Assembly: GCA_044464765.1 (NCBI GenBank)
Contig: JBIQKZ010000004.1
Coordinates: forward strand, 124,001 to 188,000
Direction: 5' to 3'
DNA: 64,000 nucleotides
Source of the DNA: JBIQKZ01 sp044464765
GTDB lineage: Bacteria; Pseudomonadota; Gammaproteobacteria; Burkholderiales; Burkholderiaceae_B
The notes under the pieces were generated by a model. That model searched no databases and was not told where the DNA came from. It saw nothing but the letters and a program-made list of their open reading frames with translations. Position 1 is the stretch's first letter. Each line of letters opens with the position of its first letter. Positions 17,110 through 25,682 of the stretch are shown piece after piece. A program made the translations under genes and the position numbers.

Positions 17110-18024
17110 ATGGCCACTCCATTGCAACGCCCGAAAAAGACCGCGGCGCCCGCCAAGAGCCCAAGCAGAAAAGCTCCCGGCACAAAGGCTCCAGTTTCAA
17201 AAGCCGCAAAGGCCCCCAGCAAGCAGGCCGCCAAGGCAGCAAACACCAAAACCCAAAGCGCGACACCCCCGGCGGTGCGAACCACGCGCGCCTACCTGCG
17301 CGGTCCTGAAAGACAGCAGCAAATCGTTCAAGGGGCCATCCAGTTTTTTGCCGAGAAAGGGTTTGCGGGTTCAACACGGGATCTGGCCAAGAGCCTGGGC
17401 ATTGCCCATGGCCTTCTTTTTAAATATTTCCCAACCAAAGAAGACCTGATCGAACAGGTGTATATCGAACTGTTCGAGAACCGTTGGCGCCAAGGCTGGA
17501 AAACCAGCGTGCAAAACCGGGCTCTTGACCTGGAAGAACGCCTGATGGCTTTGTATATCGACTACGCACAGGTGATTCATCGCTACGAATGGGTAAGGAA
17601 TTATCTTTTTGGCGGCCTGAACGGCACGCAAATCGGCAACAAATATTGGGCATTCATACGTGAAAACCTGTTCCAGTATGTGATTGACGAACTACGGCTT
17701 GAACATGGCAAGCCGCCTATTTCCGAACTGCCTCCGCTAGAGGCGGAATATGAACTGATGTGGAGCCTGCACGCCTCGCTTTTCTACATTGGCGTACGCC
17801 AGTGGGTGCACATGCTGGACGTTCCCACGGACCGCGAAGGCAACATTCGCCAGATCGTGCAAGGCTTTCTGGATGCCGCCCCACGCGTTCTTGCCCAGGT
17901 GAATGCACCCAAACAGGCTCGCCCTGCCAAGCCTACAAACCCAGATAAAAGCTTTTCACCAGATCATTTTCGCGCAGTTCGTCCAGGTTACGCCCTTCAA
18001 AAGCGATCTCGCCGTGCACGATGA
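17110..18024 (+). CDS. TetR-family regulator with Lys/Ala-rich N-terminal tail
   Basis: 304 residues. A DNA-binding helix-turn-helix lies at ~60-110 (QQIVQGAIQFFAEKGF, STRDLAKSLGIAHGLLFKYF), then an all-helical ligand domain. The first ~55 residues are unusual, dominated by Lys, Ala, Pro and Ser (PKKTAAPAKSPSRKAP, QAAKAANTKTQ), like histone-H1-type tails. The C-terminus overlaps the end of livF on the other strand by 92 bases. It lies between the CoA-transferase gene and the Liv operon and is the obvious regulator of one or both; the palindrome at 25357 fits a TetR operator. Confidence 0.8.
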   Translation: MATPLQRPKKTAAPAKSPSRKAPGTKAPVSKAAKAPSKQAAKAANTKTQSATPPAVRTTRAYLRGPERQQQIVQGAIQFFAEKGFAGSTRDLAKSLGIAHGLLFKYFPTKEDLIEQVYIELFENRWRQGWKTSVQNRALDLEERLMALYIDYAQVIHRYEWVRNYLFGGLNGTQIGNKYWAFIRENLFQYVIDELRLEHGKPPISELPPLEAEYELMWSLHASLFYIGVRQWVHMLDVPTDREGNIRQIVQGFLDAAPRVLAQVNAPKQARPAKPTNPDKSFSPDHFRAVRPGYALQKRSRRAR

Positions 18025-18664
18025 TGTAGCCGCTATCGGCAATGCGGCTGGCCTGCTCGAAGTTTTGCTCGGCCATCAGCACACTTAGGTTCAGGGTTTC
18101 TTTCAGTTCGGCAAGCTTGCTGATGGTTTGCTGCACCAACAGGGGCGACAAACCCACCGAAGGCTCGTCGACCAGCAGCAGGCGCGGCATACCCATCATG
18201 GCGCGGGCGATCGCCACCATTTGTTGCTGACCGCCGCTCATGCTGCCTGCCACCTGCCGGCGCCGCTCTTTTAGAACAGGAAACGTTGAATACACGAACT
18301 CAAGGCTGTTGGCGATGCCCTGGCGCGCCAGCGGCCGGAACGCGCCCAGAAGCAGATTCTCTTCAACGCTAAGCAAGGGAAACAGCCGCCGCCCTTCAGG
18401 CACAATGGCCACGCCCAGATTCACGATTTCCTGCGTGGGCATTTTGGTTAAGTCGTAGGTGTGACCGTCAAGCTCCAGGGTGATCTCGCCGCTGCTTGGC
18501 TGAAGCAAATTCAGTATGCACTTGATCAGCGTGCTTTTCCCGTTGCCGTTGGTGCCCAGCAAGGCAACAGTTTCACCCTGCCTTAACTCCATGGACACGC
18601 CATGCAGCGCACGCACCGCGCCATAGCCGGCGTGCAGATTCCGGATAGAAAGTCTAAGTTCCAA
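17933..18664 (-). CDS. livF: Branched-chain-type ABC transporter ATP-binding protein LivF
   Basis: 243 residues. Walker A GTNGNGKST, signature MSGGQQQM, Walker B LLLVDEPS. One of two ATPases of the importer encoded at 17.9-22.7 kb. It begins with TTG at 18664, overlapping the livG end by 11 bases, with AAGGGC upstream. As last gene of the operon its 3' end is antisense to the TetR gene end. The substrate is not set by the sequence; a carboxylic or aromatic acid is likely from context. Confidence 0.88.
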   Translation of the reverse strand: MELRLSIRNLHAGYGAVRALHGVSMELRQGETVALLGTNGNGKSTLIKCILNLLQPSSGEITLELDGHTYDLTKMPTQEIVNLGVAIVPEGRRLFPLLSVEENLLLGAFRPLARQGIANSLEFVYSTFPVLKERRRQVAGSMSGGQQQMVAIARAMMGMPRLLLVDEPSVGLSPLLVQQTISKLAELKETLNLSVLMAEQNFEQASRIADSGYIIVHGEIAFEGRNLDELRENDLVKSFYLGL

Positions 18665-19382
18665 GATAAGCCCTTTGAACGTGAGGATCCGCCACGACTT
18701 CCGCCGGGGTGCCCTGGCACACTAATTCCCCGGCATCAAGACAATAGACCCGCTGCGAGAAGCTCATCACGGCCTGCATGATGTGCTCGATCATGATGAT
18801 GGCAATACCCTTCTGGTTCAGCCGCCCAAGAATTTCCAAAACTTCGGCGACCTCGACGCCGGACAGGCCCGCCATCGACTCATCGCAAATCAGCAACTGG
18901 GGCCGCGCGGCCAGTGCGCGAGCCAGTTCGAGCTTGCGCAATTCAACTTGCGTCATGGCGCCCGACAGAACATTAGCCTTGTCGGCCAGCCCCATGTCAT
19001 CAAGAATGGCCAACGCATCGGACCGCGCCCGATGGGTATTGACCGAGCCGCGATACGCCACGTATTCCAGGGGAACCATCAGGTTATCCAGGACCGTCAT
19101 GCTGCGAAACGGACGGGGTATCTGAAATGTGCGTGAAATACCCAGGCGTGTGCGCTGATGTGCCGACAGCCTGGAGATCTCTTGCGAGTTGAACGATAGC
19201 GAACCCTCGGACACAAACAGCGAACCGCTGATGCAGTTCATGAGCGTGGTCTTACCCGATCCGTTCGGACCGATCAGGCCGATTCGTTCGCCGGGATAGA
19301 TGTCCAGGCTGACCTCGGACACAGCGGTGTAGCCGCCAAACCGTTTGGTCAGCTTGCGAATGCTAAGCAATGGTTGGCTCAT
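18654..19382 (-). CDS. livG: Branched-chain-type ABC transporter ATP-binding protein LivG
   Basis: 242 residues. Walker A GPNGSGKTT; the signature region is the looser LSGAMTQVELRKLELARAL usual for LivG proteins; Walker B LLICDESMAGL has Ser after the catalytic Glu. The ATG at 19382 has GGAGG six bases upstream and overlaps the livM stop (ATGA), so the ten extra codons upstream are not used. Partner of LivF on the inner face of the membrane. Confidence 0.88.
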   Translation of the reverse strand: MSQPLLSIRKLTKRFGGYTAVSEVSLDIYPGERIGLIGPNGSGKTTLMNCISGSLFVSEGSLSFNSQEISRLSAHQRTRLGISRTFQIPRPFRSMTVLDNLMVPLEYVAYRGSVNTHRARSDALAILDDMGLADKANVLSGAMTQVELRKLELARALAARPQLLICDESMAGLSGVEVAEVLEILGRLNQKGIAIIMIEHIMQAVMSFSQRVYCLDAGELVCQGTPAEVVADPHVQRAYLGT

Positions 19383-20413
19383 GGCTGCCTCCGTGCGCGG
19401 CTGCCGTACCAACGCTTGAACAGCCCCACAATACCGCTAGGCGCGCCAATAACAAAGACCATAAGAATAACGCCCGTGACCAGCACATTCCATTCGCCCG
19501 ACAACTGAACCGAAATCACCTGTTGCGCCGACGCCAACAGGATGGCTCCGATGATCGGGCCGCTCCAGTGCGACATGCCGCCAATAATCGGCATGGCAAT
19601 TGCGGCAAGCGCATAGTTCAGGCTGAACGCTGAGTGTGGCTCGATAAACGACATATAGAAGACAAAAGGCGCGCCGGCCAAGGCCATGATCGCCCCCGAA
19701 ACCGCCGCCGCCAATAGCTTGAGCTTCAGGGTGGGCACCCCGGCGCACTCAGCCGCCGTTTCGTCGTCGCGCAAGGCTTGCAAGCCGCGCCCGACCAGCG
19801 ATCTTTCGATATAGCGGGCAACAGCTGTGGACAAGACCACCAGCAACGCCATGATGAAGAACAGCAATTGGTTCGTGGTTTCAAAGGGCCACGGCGGGTT
19901 GGGCGCCACCAGCGAGACCCCGCGGGCACCGCCCACGTAATCCCAGTTGGTGGCCACGGTTTGCAAGATGATCGCAATAGCCAGGGTGGCAATCGAAAAA
20001 TAAATTCCCCGCAGCCGCATGGACATCGCGCCAATCGCCAGCCCCAGCAACGCGCCCATGATCCCGCTAAGAAGCAGCAACACAGGCAGCGGCAGGCCCA
20101 GCCATTTGAACAACGCCACGGTGGTGTAGGCGCCCACCGCAAAATAGCCCGCCGTGCCAAAGTTCACGTAACCCGCATAACCGCCCAGGATGTTCCACCC
20201 GGTGGACAATACGATGAACTGCAAGATGACATAGCCGACAAAGAACACGTACTGGCTTTCCGCGCTTAAGACAATAAGCATGGCGATCGCCAGAAAAACC
20301 ACCGACCCCGTCCAGAAGCGCACGCCCTGCCGGACCAGGCGCCTTGATTGCTCTGCCGCGCTGTTACCCGCCGAAGCGGCGCTCTTTGCCATTGAATGTT
20401 GAGAATCAGTCAT
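19379..20413 (-). CDS. livM: Branched-chain-type ABC transporter permease LivM
   Basis: 344 residues, about ten hydrophobic segments. Contains the LivM-type block WNILGGYAGYVNFGTAGYFA near residue 70 and RGIYFSIATLAIAIILQ. A hydrophilic N-terminal tail of ~35 residues precedes the first membrane helix. The ATG at 20413 overlaps the livH stop by ATGA, which overrules the longer open frame. It pairs with LivH to make the channel. Confidence 0.88.
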   Translation of the reverse strand: MTDSQHSMAKSAASAGNSAAEQSRRLVRQGVRFWTGSVVFLAIAMLIVLSAESQYVFFVGYVILQFIVLSTGWNILGGYAGYVNFGTAGYFAVGAYTTVALFKWLGLPLPVLLLLSGIMGALLGLAIGAMSMRLRGIYFSIATLAIAIILQTVATNWDYVGGARGVSLVAPNPPWPFETTNQLLFFIMALLVVLSTAVARYIERSLVGRGLQALRDDETAAECAGVPTLKLKLLAAAVSGAIMALAGAPFVFYMSFIEPHSAFSLNYALAAIAMPIIGGMSHWSGPIIGAILLASAQQVISVQLSGEWNVLVTGVILMVFVIGAPSGIVGLFKRWYGSRARRQP

Positions 20414-21288
20414 CGTGCCTGCCTCCCGAACAGACCAGAAGGACGGAACGCCAGAATAAGCAGCAACATGCCAAAGGACACGGCCGTCGCCCAAGAGGCC
20501 CCAGCGGAACTTAACACAAGGGATTCGGCCACACCCACGATCAGGGCGGCCACCAAGGTGCCCCACATGCTGCCCAGCCCGCCAAGCACCACCACGCAGA
20601 AGGTTCGCCCGATATAAAGGCGTCCAAGGTCAGGTTCGATGGGGCCGGTGACGACCAGCAAGGCGCCGGCAACGGCGGCCAAGGCGGTTGCGATGGCAAA
20701 CCCGATGCGCTTGATCTTGACGGGATTCGCACCCACCAGCAAAAGCGCGCCCTCGTCTTGAGCCACGGCCTTCAAGGCCCGGCCGGTAAACGTGCGCGAC
20801 AAATACACGGTAACCAGCAAGGTCAGCAGCAGACCCAGGCCGCAGGCAACCAGCATCCGCAAAGGAATGCGCATTTCCCCCAAGGAAATGCTATTACCGA
20901 TGTAGGGCGCCCTGACCGCGTATTGATCCACCCCGAAGCCGATGATCAATCCGGCTTCAAGCACGAAGGACAAGCCAAAGAAAAAGGCCAGGCCACGCAC
21001 TGCCGTATCGCTGCCATGCCGCTCAAAGCTGACGTAGTAGAACCGATACACGAATAAGCCAAGGACATAGAACACCGGCATCAGGATGATTCCGGCCAGC
21101 ACCGGATCCATGCCCTGGGTATTCAGGATATAGGTTGCATAGCCGCCCAGTATCAGGAAAGCGGGATGCGCAATGTGGGGGATATCCACCAGGCCGAACG
21201 CCACGGACAAGCCAATGCTGACGGCGGCATAAAAACACCCTAGCAAGATACCCGCAATCAATGCTTCGAACAGTAGGTCGGGAGACAA
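20410..21288 (-). CDS. livH: Branched-chain-type ABC transporter permease LivH
   Basis: 292 residues, eight or so membrane helices, with the family block GLVDIPHIAHPAFLILGGY near residue 35 and GLGSMWGTLVAALIVG near 235. The start is TTG at 21288, with AGGAAG upstream. It lies 106 bases after the binding-protein gene and is coupled to livM. Confidence 0.87.
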   Translation of the reverse strand: MSPDLLFEALIAGILLGCFYAAVSIGLSVAFGLVDIPHIAHPAFLILGGYATYILNTQGMDPVLAGIILMPVFYVLGLFVYRFYYVSFERHGSDTAVRGLAFFFGLSFVLEAGLIIGFGVDQYAVRAPYIGNSISLGEMRIPLRMLVACGLGLLLTLLVTVYLSRTFTGRALKAVAQDEGALLLVGANPVKIKRIGFAIATALAAVAGALLVVTGPIEPDLGRLYIGRTFCVVVLGGLGSMWGTLVAALIVGVAESLVLSSAGASWATAVSFGMLLLILAFRPSGLFGRQAR

Positions 21289-21394
21289 GTTTCTTCCTTC
21301 AGTCTACGTGGAGGGAAAGCGCGAAAGCCAGGAAAGGCCAGTGCAGGCAAGCGGCACACCACCCAGCCCGCCCGAACCAGCACTTCCTTCTTAC

Positions 21395-22663
21395 TTACTT
21401 CCTTGCCTGCTCAAATGGAACACGCAGTTCGCCCGATTTGTAGGCTTCCGGATAAATGATGACCTGCTTTCCGGGTTGGGTGAACTGTTCGACATTGTGC
21501 CCCACCACCCCCTGATATTGCGTTTCGAACACACGCGGGGTGACCCATTCGCCAATCTCGGTGAACGAGATATCGCCCACGACAGTTTTGATGGGATGGC
21601 TGTGGATGTACTCGGCCAATACCTTGTCGTCAAGGCTTTTTGTTTCTTCGACGGCCTGGGCCAGCACCTGCCCCATCGCGTAGCCGAACGGCGCCAGGTA
21701 ATAACCCAGGGGATCAATTTTCTGCTCAGTCGCCAACGTGGTGTACCGTTCCAGGAAGGACTTCATGCCAGGGAAATCAGCGGTCTTTTCAGGCACATAG
21801 TGCGCGTAATTCACAAAACCATTCAACAACGGCCCCAACGATTCAAGCATAGCCGCATACTGCAGGCCCACCATGCCGCCCCCGATCATCTTCACCGAAC
21901 TGCCAACACCGATCTCGTTGACCGAACGGACAATGGCGGCCGAATCTGCCGGATAAGACGCCACGAACACCAGATCGGGCTTCTTGGACTTCAACGATCG
22001 CAACAACGACGAGAAATCGACGGTGGTGGCTGGATAGCTTTGATCGAAGACAATTTCCAGACCTTCCTTCTTGGCCAGCTCGCGCGCGCCATCGACCAAG
22101 GTTTGCGAGAATTCGGTATCGGCGCCAAGAATAGCCAAGGTTTTCGCCCCCAGCTTGACGCCCGGATAAATAAACGCCCCTACCCAGCCTTCCGTGCCGT
22201 TGCCCCACGGAGCAATCTGGAAGTATTTGTCGTGCTTGATGTCTGTATTATTGGAGAATGCAAAATTACCGATCATCAACCGGTCGCGCTGCTTGATCAG
22301 CTGCAGAATCGCGGCCGTGGGGTTAGTGCCATAAGGCGAAATCAGCAGGTCGACATCATCGACATCCATCAGGCGCGTATAAATGCCCGGTTCGTTGGCC
22401 GGTACGCCCTGATCGTCGTAAACAACCAGCTCGACCTTCCGGCCATCAAGCAGACCGCCATTGGCGTTAACGTCGTCGCGCCACAGCTGCAACGCCAGCA
22501 GCGACGACTTGCCGCCACCCGCCAACGGCCCGGTCTGCGCCATGGCCAGACCCACCTTAATGGGCGGCTTATCTTGCGCCTGCACCGCCCCCCCCATCGT
22601 ATACAACCCGGCAATCGCCAACGCGCAAGCGCCGATCCAAGCCCTTCTTGTTAAAGCCTTCAT
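21395..22663 (-). CDS. Periplasmic binding protein of the Liv-type importer
   Basis: 422 residues. Signal peptide in residues 1-29 ending AVQA/QDKPP, with RR near the start; then a type I periplasmic-binding fold (VGLAMAQTGPLAGGG, VYDDQGVPANE, SPYGTNPTAAIL). CAGGAGACAAAC precedes the ATG. It is longer than LivK (~370) and resembles the amidase/aromatic-acid binding branch. It supplies the LivHMGF permease encoded directly downstream. Ligand unknown. Confidence 0.87.
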   Translation of the reverse strand: MKALTRRAWIGACALAIAGLYTMGGAVQAQDKPPIKVGLAMAQTGPLAGGGKSSLLALQLWRDDVNANGGLLDGRKVELVVYDDQGVPANEPGIYTRLMDVDDVDLLISPYGTNPTAAILQLIKQRDRLMIGNFAFSNNTDIKHDKYFQIAPWGNGTEGWVGAFIYPGVKLGAKTLAILGADTEFSQTLVDGARELAKKEGLEIVFDQSYPATTVDFSSLLRSLKSKKPDLVFVASYPADSAAIVRSVNEIGVGSSVKMIGGGMVGLQYAAMLESLGPLLNGFVNYAHYVPEKTADFPGMKSFLERYTTLATEQKIDPLGYYLAPFGYAMGQVLAQAVEETKSLDDKVLAEYIHSHPIKTVVGDISFTEIGEWVTPRVFETQYQGVVGHNVEQFTQPGKQVIIYPEAYKSGELRVPFEQARK

Positions 22664-22744
22664 GTTTGTCTCCTGGTATTAATCTGGTGCGGCAGCTGCA
22701 AGCAAGCTACCCATAGTACAAAGCAAACTACAAGAACGAAACAA

Positions 22745-23773
22745 CTATTTTCCGACACTCCCCACCATCTGCCTGGCGCGATCGGCGATCGACTGGGCAT
22801 TGGGATACAGTGCGGCTTGCAATCCCGGCGCGGAAGGAATACTGGTGTCGGGCAGCCCCATGCGAACCACCGGCCCGCGTAGTTTTCCGAACAGTTCCTC
22901 GTTAACCCTTGCCGAAACCTCAGCGCCGAAACCACCCGTGATGTTGGCTTCATGCACGATCAATAGGGAACCGGTCTTTGCCACACTTGAATAGACACAA
23001 TCCCAGTCGAACGGGTTCAGCCAGCGCGCGTCAATCACTTCAGCCTGGATGCCGTCGGCGGCCAGGGCATCGGCGGCCTCGAGCACGTGCTTTTGAATGG
23101 CCCCCCAAGTGAGCATGGTGACGTCCGACCCTTCCCGACGGACGCTTGCCGACCCCACGGCTTGAACCGGCCCATCGATTTCGATCGGTTGCGCGCCAGT
23201 ATGATACAAACCACGATTCTCGATGATCAGTACAGGGTCTTCAGAATGCGCCGCAGCCAACAGCATGGAATACGCATCTTGCGGGGTTGCCGGAATGCCA
23301 ACCCGCAAACCGGGAATGTGGGCATACAAGGCTTCCAGGTTCTGCGCGTGCTGGGCGCATGCGCCCGGCAACACCCCTTGCTGCGTGCGGATCACCAGTG
23401 GCGCGGTCAGGCGACCCGCCGAGATATAACGCATCTTGGCGATCTGGTTGATGATCTGATCGGCGGCCACCAGTGTGAAGTCGATCCACATGATCTCGAC
23501 AATGGGACGCAAGCCTGTCATGGCGCTGCCCAGCGCCGCCCCAAGCATGGCAGTTTCACTGATAGGCGTGTCGAACACACGCTCGCCGAATTCCGCGGTA
23601 AGCCCCTTGGTCACGCCAAACACGCCGCCGGGCTTGCCGACATCTTCGCCGAACAGAATAGCCCGGCTATCTTCCTGCAAGATCCGGCGCAACGCAGCGT
23701 TCACCCCTGCGGCATACGATAAATCGGCCATGACGGCATCCGTCGATTTCACGGCCTGGGCATTATTCGGCAT
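22745..23773 (-). CDS. TPP-dependent 2-oxo acid/acetoin dehydrogenase E1, beta subunit
   Basis: 342 residues. Transketolase pyrimidine-binding domain (ILFGEDVGKPGGVFGVTKGL, ERVFDTPISETAMLGAALG) and C-terminal domain (EVIDARWLNPFDW, IVHEANITGGFGAEV). The start ATG at 23773 overlaps the alpha gene by 11 bases. With the alpha subunit it decarboxylates a 2-oxo acid or acetoin and passes the acyl group to an E2 lipoyl protein. No E2 or E3 gene is in the operon, so either they are shared or the E1 works alone on another reaction. Confidence 0.9.
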   Translation of the reverse strand: MPNNAQAVKSTDAVMADLSYAAGVNAALRRILQEDSRAILFGEDVGKPGGVFGVTKGLTAEFGERVFDTPISETAMLGAALGSAMTGLRPIVEIMWIDFTLVAADQIINQIAKMRYISAGRLTAPLVIRTQQGVLPGACAQHAQNLEALYAHIPGLRVGIPATPQDAYSMLLAAAHSEDPVLIIENRGLYHTGAQPIEIDGPVQAVGSASVRREGSDVTMLTWGAIQKHVLEAADALAADGIQAEVIDARWLNPFDWDCVYSSVAKTGSLLIVHEANITGGFGAEVSARVNEELFGKLRGPVVRMGLPDTSIPSAPGLQAALYPNAQSIADRARQMVGSVGK

Positions 23774-24740
23774 AGTTGTGCTCCAGAACAGTGGTTGTCG
23801 AAGTGCGTGGCGCTTGCAAAGCCCTTTCCGCAGCCTGGGCAATTTCAGCTTGCACCTGGTTCTGCAACGCATCGAGCTCGTCGAGCGAGACCCCGCCCGC
23901 CTGCAGTTTTTCGCGCATGCGCACGATGGGTTCAACTTTCCTGGCTTCGGTCAGCTCGCCTTTGGGCCGGTAACCCTGCATATCGCCATAGTAATGGCCC
24001 ACCAAACGCTGGGTCATGGCCTCGATAAGGGCCGGACCCTTGCCTGCACGCGCCGCCTGCACGTAGTTGGCCACGGTATCGCGCATGACTTCCGGATCGT
24101 TGCCGTCCACCCGCTGGCCGGGAAAACCATACGCCGCCGCACGCTTATACAACTCGTCCATTCCGACCATGTCGGTCGTGGGCGTGAGCTCGGCATAGGT
24201 ATTGTTTTCACAAATGAAAATAACCGGCAGCTTCAGGTAGGCGGCGAAGTTCATGGCTTCGTGGACGCCGCCCTGATTCATTGCGCCGTCGCCCAAGGCC
24301 GTGAGGACGACACGGTCGCTTCCTTGAAGCTTGGCCGAAAGCGCCGCGCCGCAGGCGATCGGCGCGCCCGCGCCGATAATGGAGTTTTCCCCCATGAAGC
24401 CCCAGTCGGCGCCGCTGAACAGGGCGGAACCCGCCCTGCCCTTGCACACGCCGGTTTCCCGCCCCATAAGCTCGGCGAACATCTGCTCGGGCGGCACGCC
24501 ACAGGCCAACGCCCAACCATGGCCCCGGTAGGTTCCGAACACCTGATCCTGCTTGGTCAGCGCGCTTAACGCACCGGTGTAGATGGCCTCTTGGCCAATG
24601 CACAAATGAATCGAACCAACGACATCGACATTTATCTTGCGCAGCTCGGTGAGCTTTTCCTCGAATAGCCGAATGCGGTACATCGTACGCAGCAACTCGA
24701 GCTGAAGCTCGCGCGTTGCCTGTTGACTGGAACCCGTCAA
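23763..24740 (-). CDS. TPP-dependent 2-oxo acid/acetoin dehydrogenase E1, alpha subunit
   Basis: 325 residues. The TPP-binding motif GDGAMNQGGVHEAMNFA ... CENN is at ~150-185; GSIHLCIGQEAIYTG near residue 42 and GTYRGHGWALA near 70 are typical of AcoA/PdhA. The start TTG at 24740 is decided by AAGGAGG six bases upstream. The 325-residue length is that of acetoin dehydrogenase AcoA. It follows the cupin gene by 24 bases in the same operon. Confidence 0.9.
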   Translation of the reverse strand: MTGSSQQATRELQLELLRTMYRIRLFEEKLTELRKINVDVVGSIHLCIGQEAIYTGALSALTKQDQVFGTYRGHGWALACGVPPEQMFAELMGRETGVCKGRAGSALFSGADWGFMGENSIIGAGAPIACGAALSAKLQGSDRVVLTALGDGAMNQGGVHEAMNFAAYLKLPVIFICENNTYAELTPTTDMVGMDELYKRAAAYGFPGQRVDGNDPEVMRDTVANYVQAARAGKGPALIEAMTQRLVGHYYGDMQGYRPKGELTEARKVEPIVRMREKLQAGGVSLDELDALQNQVQAEIAQAAERALQAPRTSTTTVLEHNYAE

Positions 24741-24764
24741 GGTTACCTCCTTATCGAAAAAAGC

Positions 24765-25331
24765 TTAGGTCTTCTTAATCAAGGCGCCGGTTTCGTCGCG
24801 CTCAAAGCCCAGCTTGGCGCTTTCTTCCAGCAATTTCTTCGGCCACATCACCTTGCCGCCGTCGTTCTTGCCCGGCTCCAGGCCAAAGATCACCTGCAAC
24901 AATTGCTCGCCGGTGCCCACATTCTTGAAACAGCGCATGACGCCCGGCGGGACCGAAATAACATCGCCAGGCCCAAGAATGACTTCATTGTCTTCGTTGC
25001 CGAATTCGGCGTCGTCGCCCCAGATGAAAGCCCATTGACCCGTGATGGGAGTAAAGACCTCGACCGTGGGATGCGCATGCAGGCCGCTGCGGGCGCCAGG
25101 CTTGCTGCGAATGTATGTAATGTTAAAGCCCCCCATCGTGGGAATCGCCGGCTTGACTTCCGAATTTTCGGTAACGCCCATGCCAATGACGTTGAACGTT
25201 TCCCGGGCATGCCCCGGCAGCACGGTATCGACATACGCTGCCGTCGAGGGTTGCATTTCATCGAGCCGTGCCACGTACTTCAGCATTTCGGCTTTGGTCA
25301 TCTGGATGGTTGGCATTTCAAAGTTCGACAT
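24765..25331 (-). CDS. Small cupin-fold protein, first gene of the E1/Liv operon
   Basis: 188 residues with one cupin barrel: GLHAHPTVEVFTPITG near residue 85 supplies His, His and Glu metal ligands, and the second motif is in PPGVMRCFKNVGTGEQLLQV. AGGAGG precedes the ATG. Possible roles include dioxygenase, isomerase or hydrolase on a diketone or acid; the acetylacetone-cleaving and oxalate-type cupins are analogies only. Being first behind a regulated promoter and ahead of an E1 pair, it may prepare the 2-oxo substrate. Confidence 0.75.
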   Translation of the reverse strand: MSNFEMPTIQMTKAEMLKYVARLDEMQPSTAAYVDTVLPGHARETFNVIGMGVTENSEVKPAIPTMGGFNITYIRSKPGARSGLHAHPTVEVFTPITGQWAFIWGDDAEFGNEDNEVILGPGDVISVPPGVMRCFKNVGTGEQLLQVIFGLEPGKNDGGKVMWPKKLLEESAKLGFERDETGALIKKT

Positions 25332-25356
25332 AGTTGCCTCCTAGCCCTATAAGAAT

Positions 25357-25370
25357 TGAGCGTTTGCTCA
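25357..25370. promoter_or_regulatory. Palindromic operator TGAGCGTTTGCTCA
   Basis: A perfect 5+4+5 palindrome, TGAGCGTTTGCTCA, starts seven bases downstream of the -10 element and ends 26 bases before the cupin ATG, so a bound protein would cover the transcription start. The form suits a TetR-family repressor; the TetR gene at 17110 is the nearest candidate. Confidence 0.65.
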
Positions 25371-25377
25371 CAATTAA

Positions 25378-25406
25378 ATATAAAAGAAGACGTTCTTTGC
25401 TGTCAA
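25378..25406 (-). promoter_or_regulatory. Near-consensus sigma-70 promoter of the cupin-E1-Liv operon
   Basis: On the minus strand TTGACA (25406-25401) is a full -35 match, and TTATAT (25383-25378) follows after exactly 17 bases. It would drive the eight genes from 25331 to 17933. Such a strong promoter fits control by a repressor at the adjoining palindrome. Confidence 0.75.
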
Positions 25407-25682
25407 TAGAGCAAAACACCAGTCGCCCATCGACACGTAAACCGCCGCTATACCGCTGCTGCACACGCTTTGCGTGATGTTCAAGCCCACTGCGCCAGAC
25501 GCGCCGTAGGAAATATTTACAAAATAAAATGGTGAACGTTGTCGGCCAAGGGCCGTGGTTTTTGTCGCCTGAATACTTGTTTTGTTTATTTTAATTATTA
25601 AGACATGGATTCATGCCAACGACAATTCATCTGACCGATAGTGAGTATTGATGACTCGTTGGTGCAGTGCGGGAAAGATCGG

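Larger units (their letters stand above)
25332..25682. other. 351-base intergenic region carrying the promoter of the E1/Liv operon
   Basis: No gene is visible. The part next to the cupin gene holds the promoter and operator listed separately. The rest (25410-25682) is AT-rich and shows no convincing structure; the 3' end of the decarboxylase-like gene reaches 25683. Confidence 0.6.

Noticed and set aside
21308..22654. 448-codon open frame on the plus strand
   Set aside because: Antisense to the binding-protein gene at 21395; no motif and shadow-like composition.
23475..24569. 364-codon open frame on the plus strand
   Set aside because: Antisense to the two E1 subunit genes, whose TPP motifs are intact.
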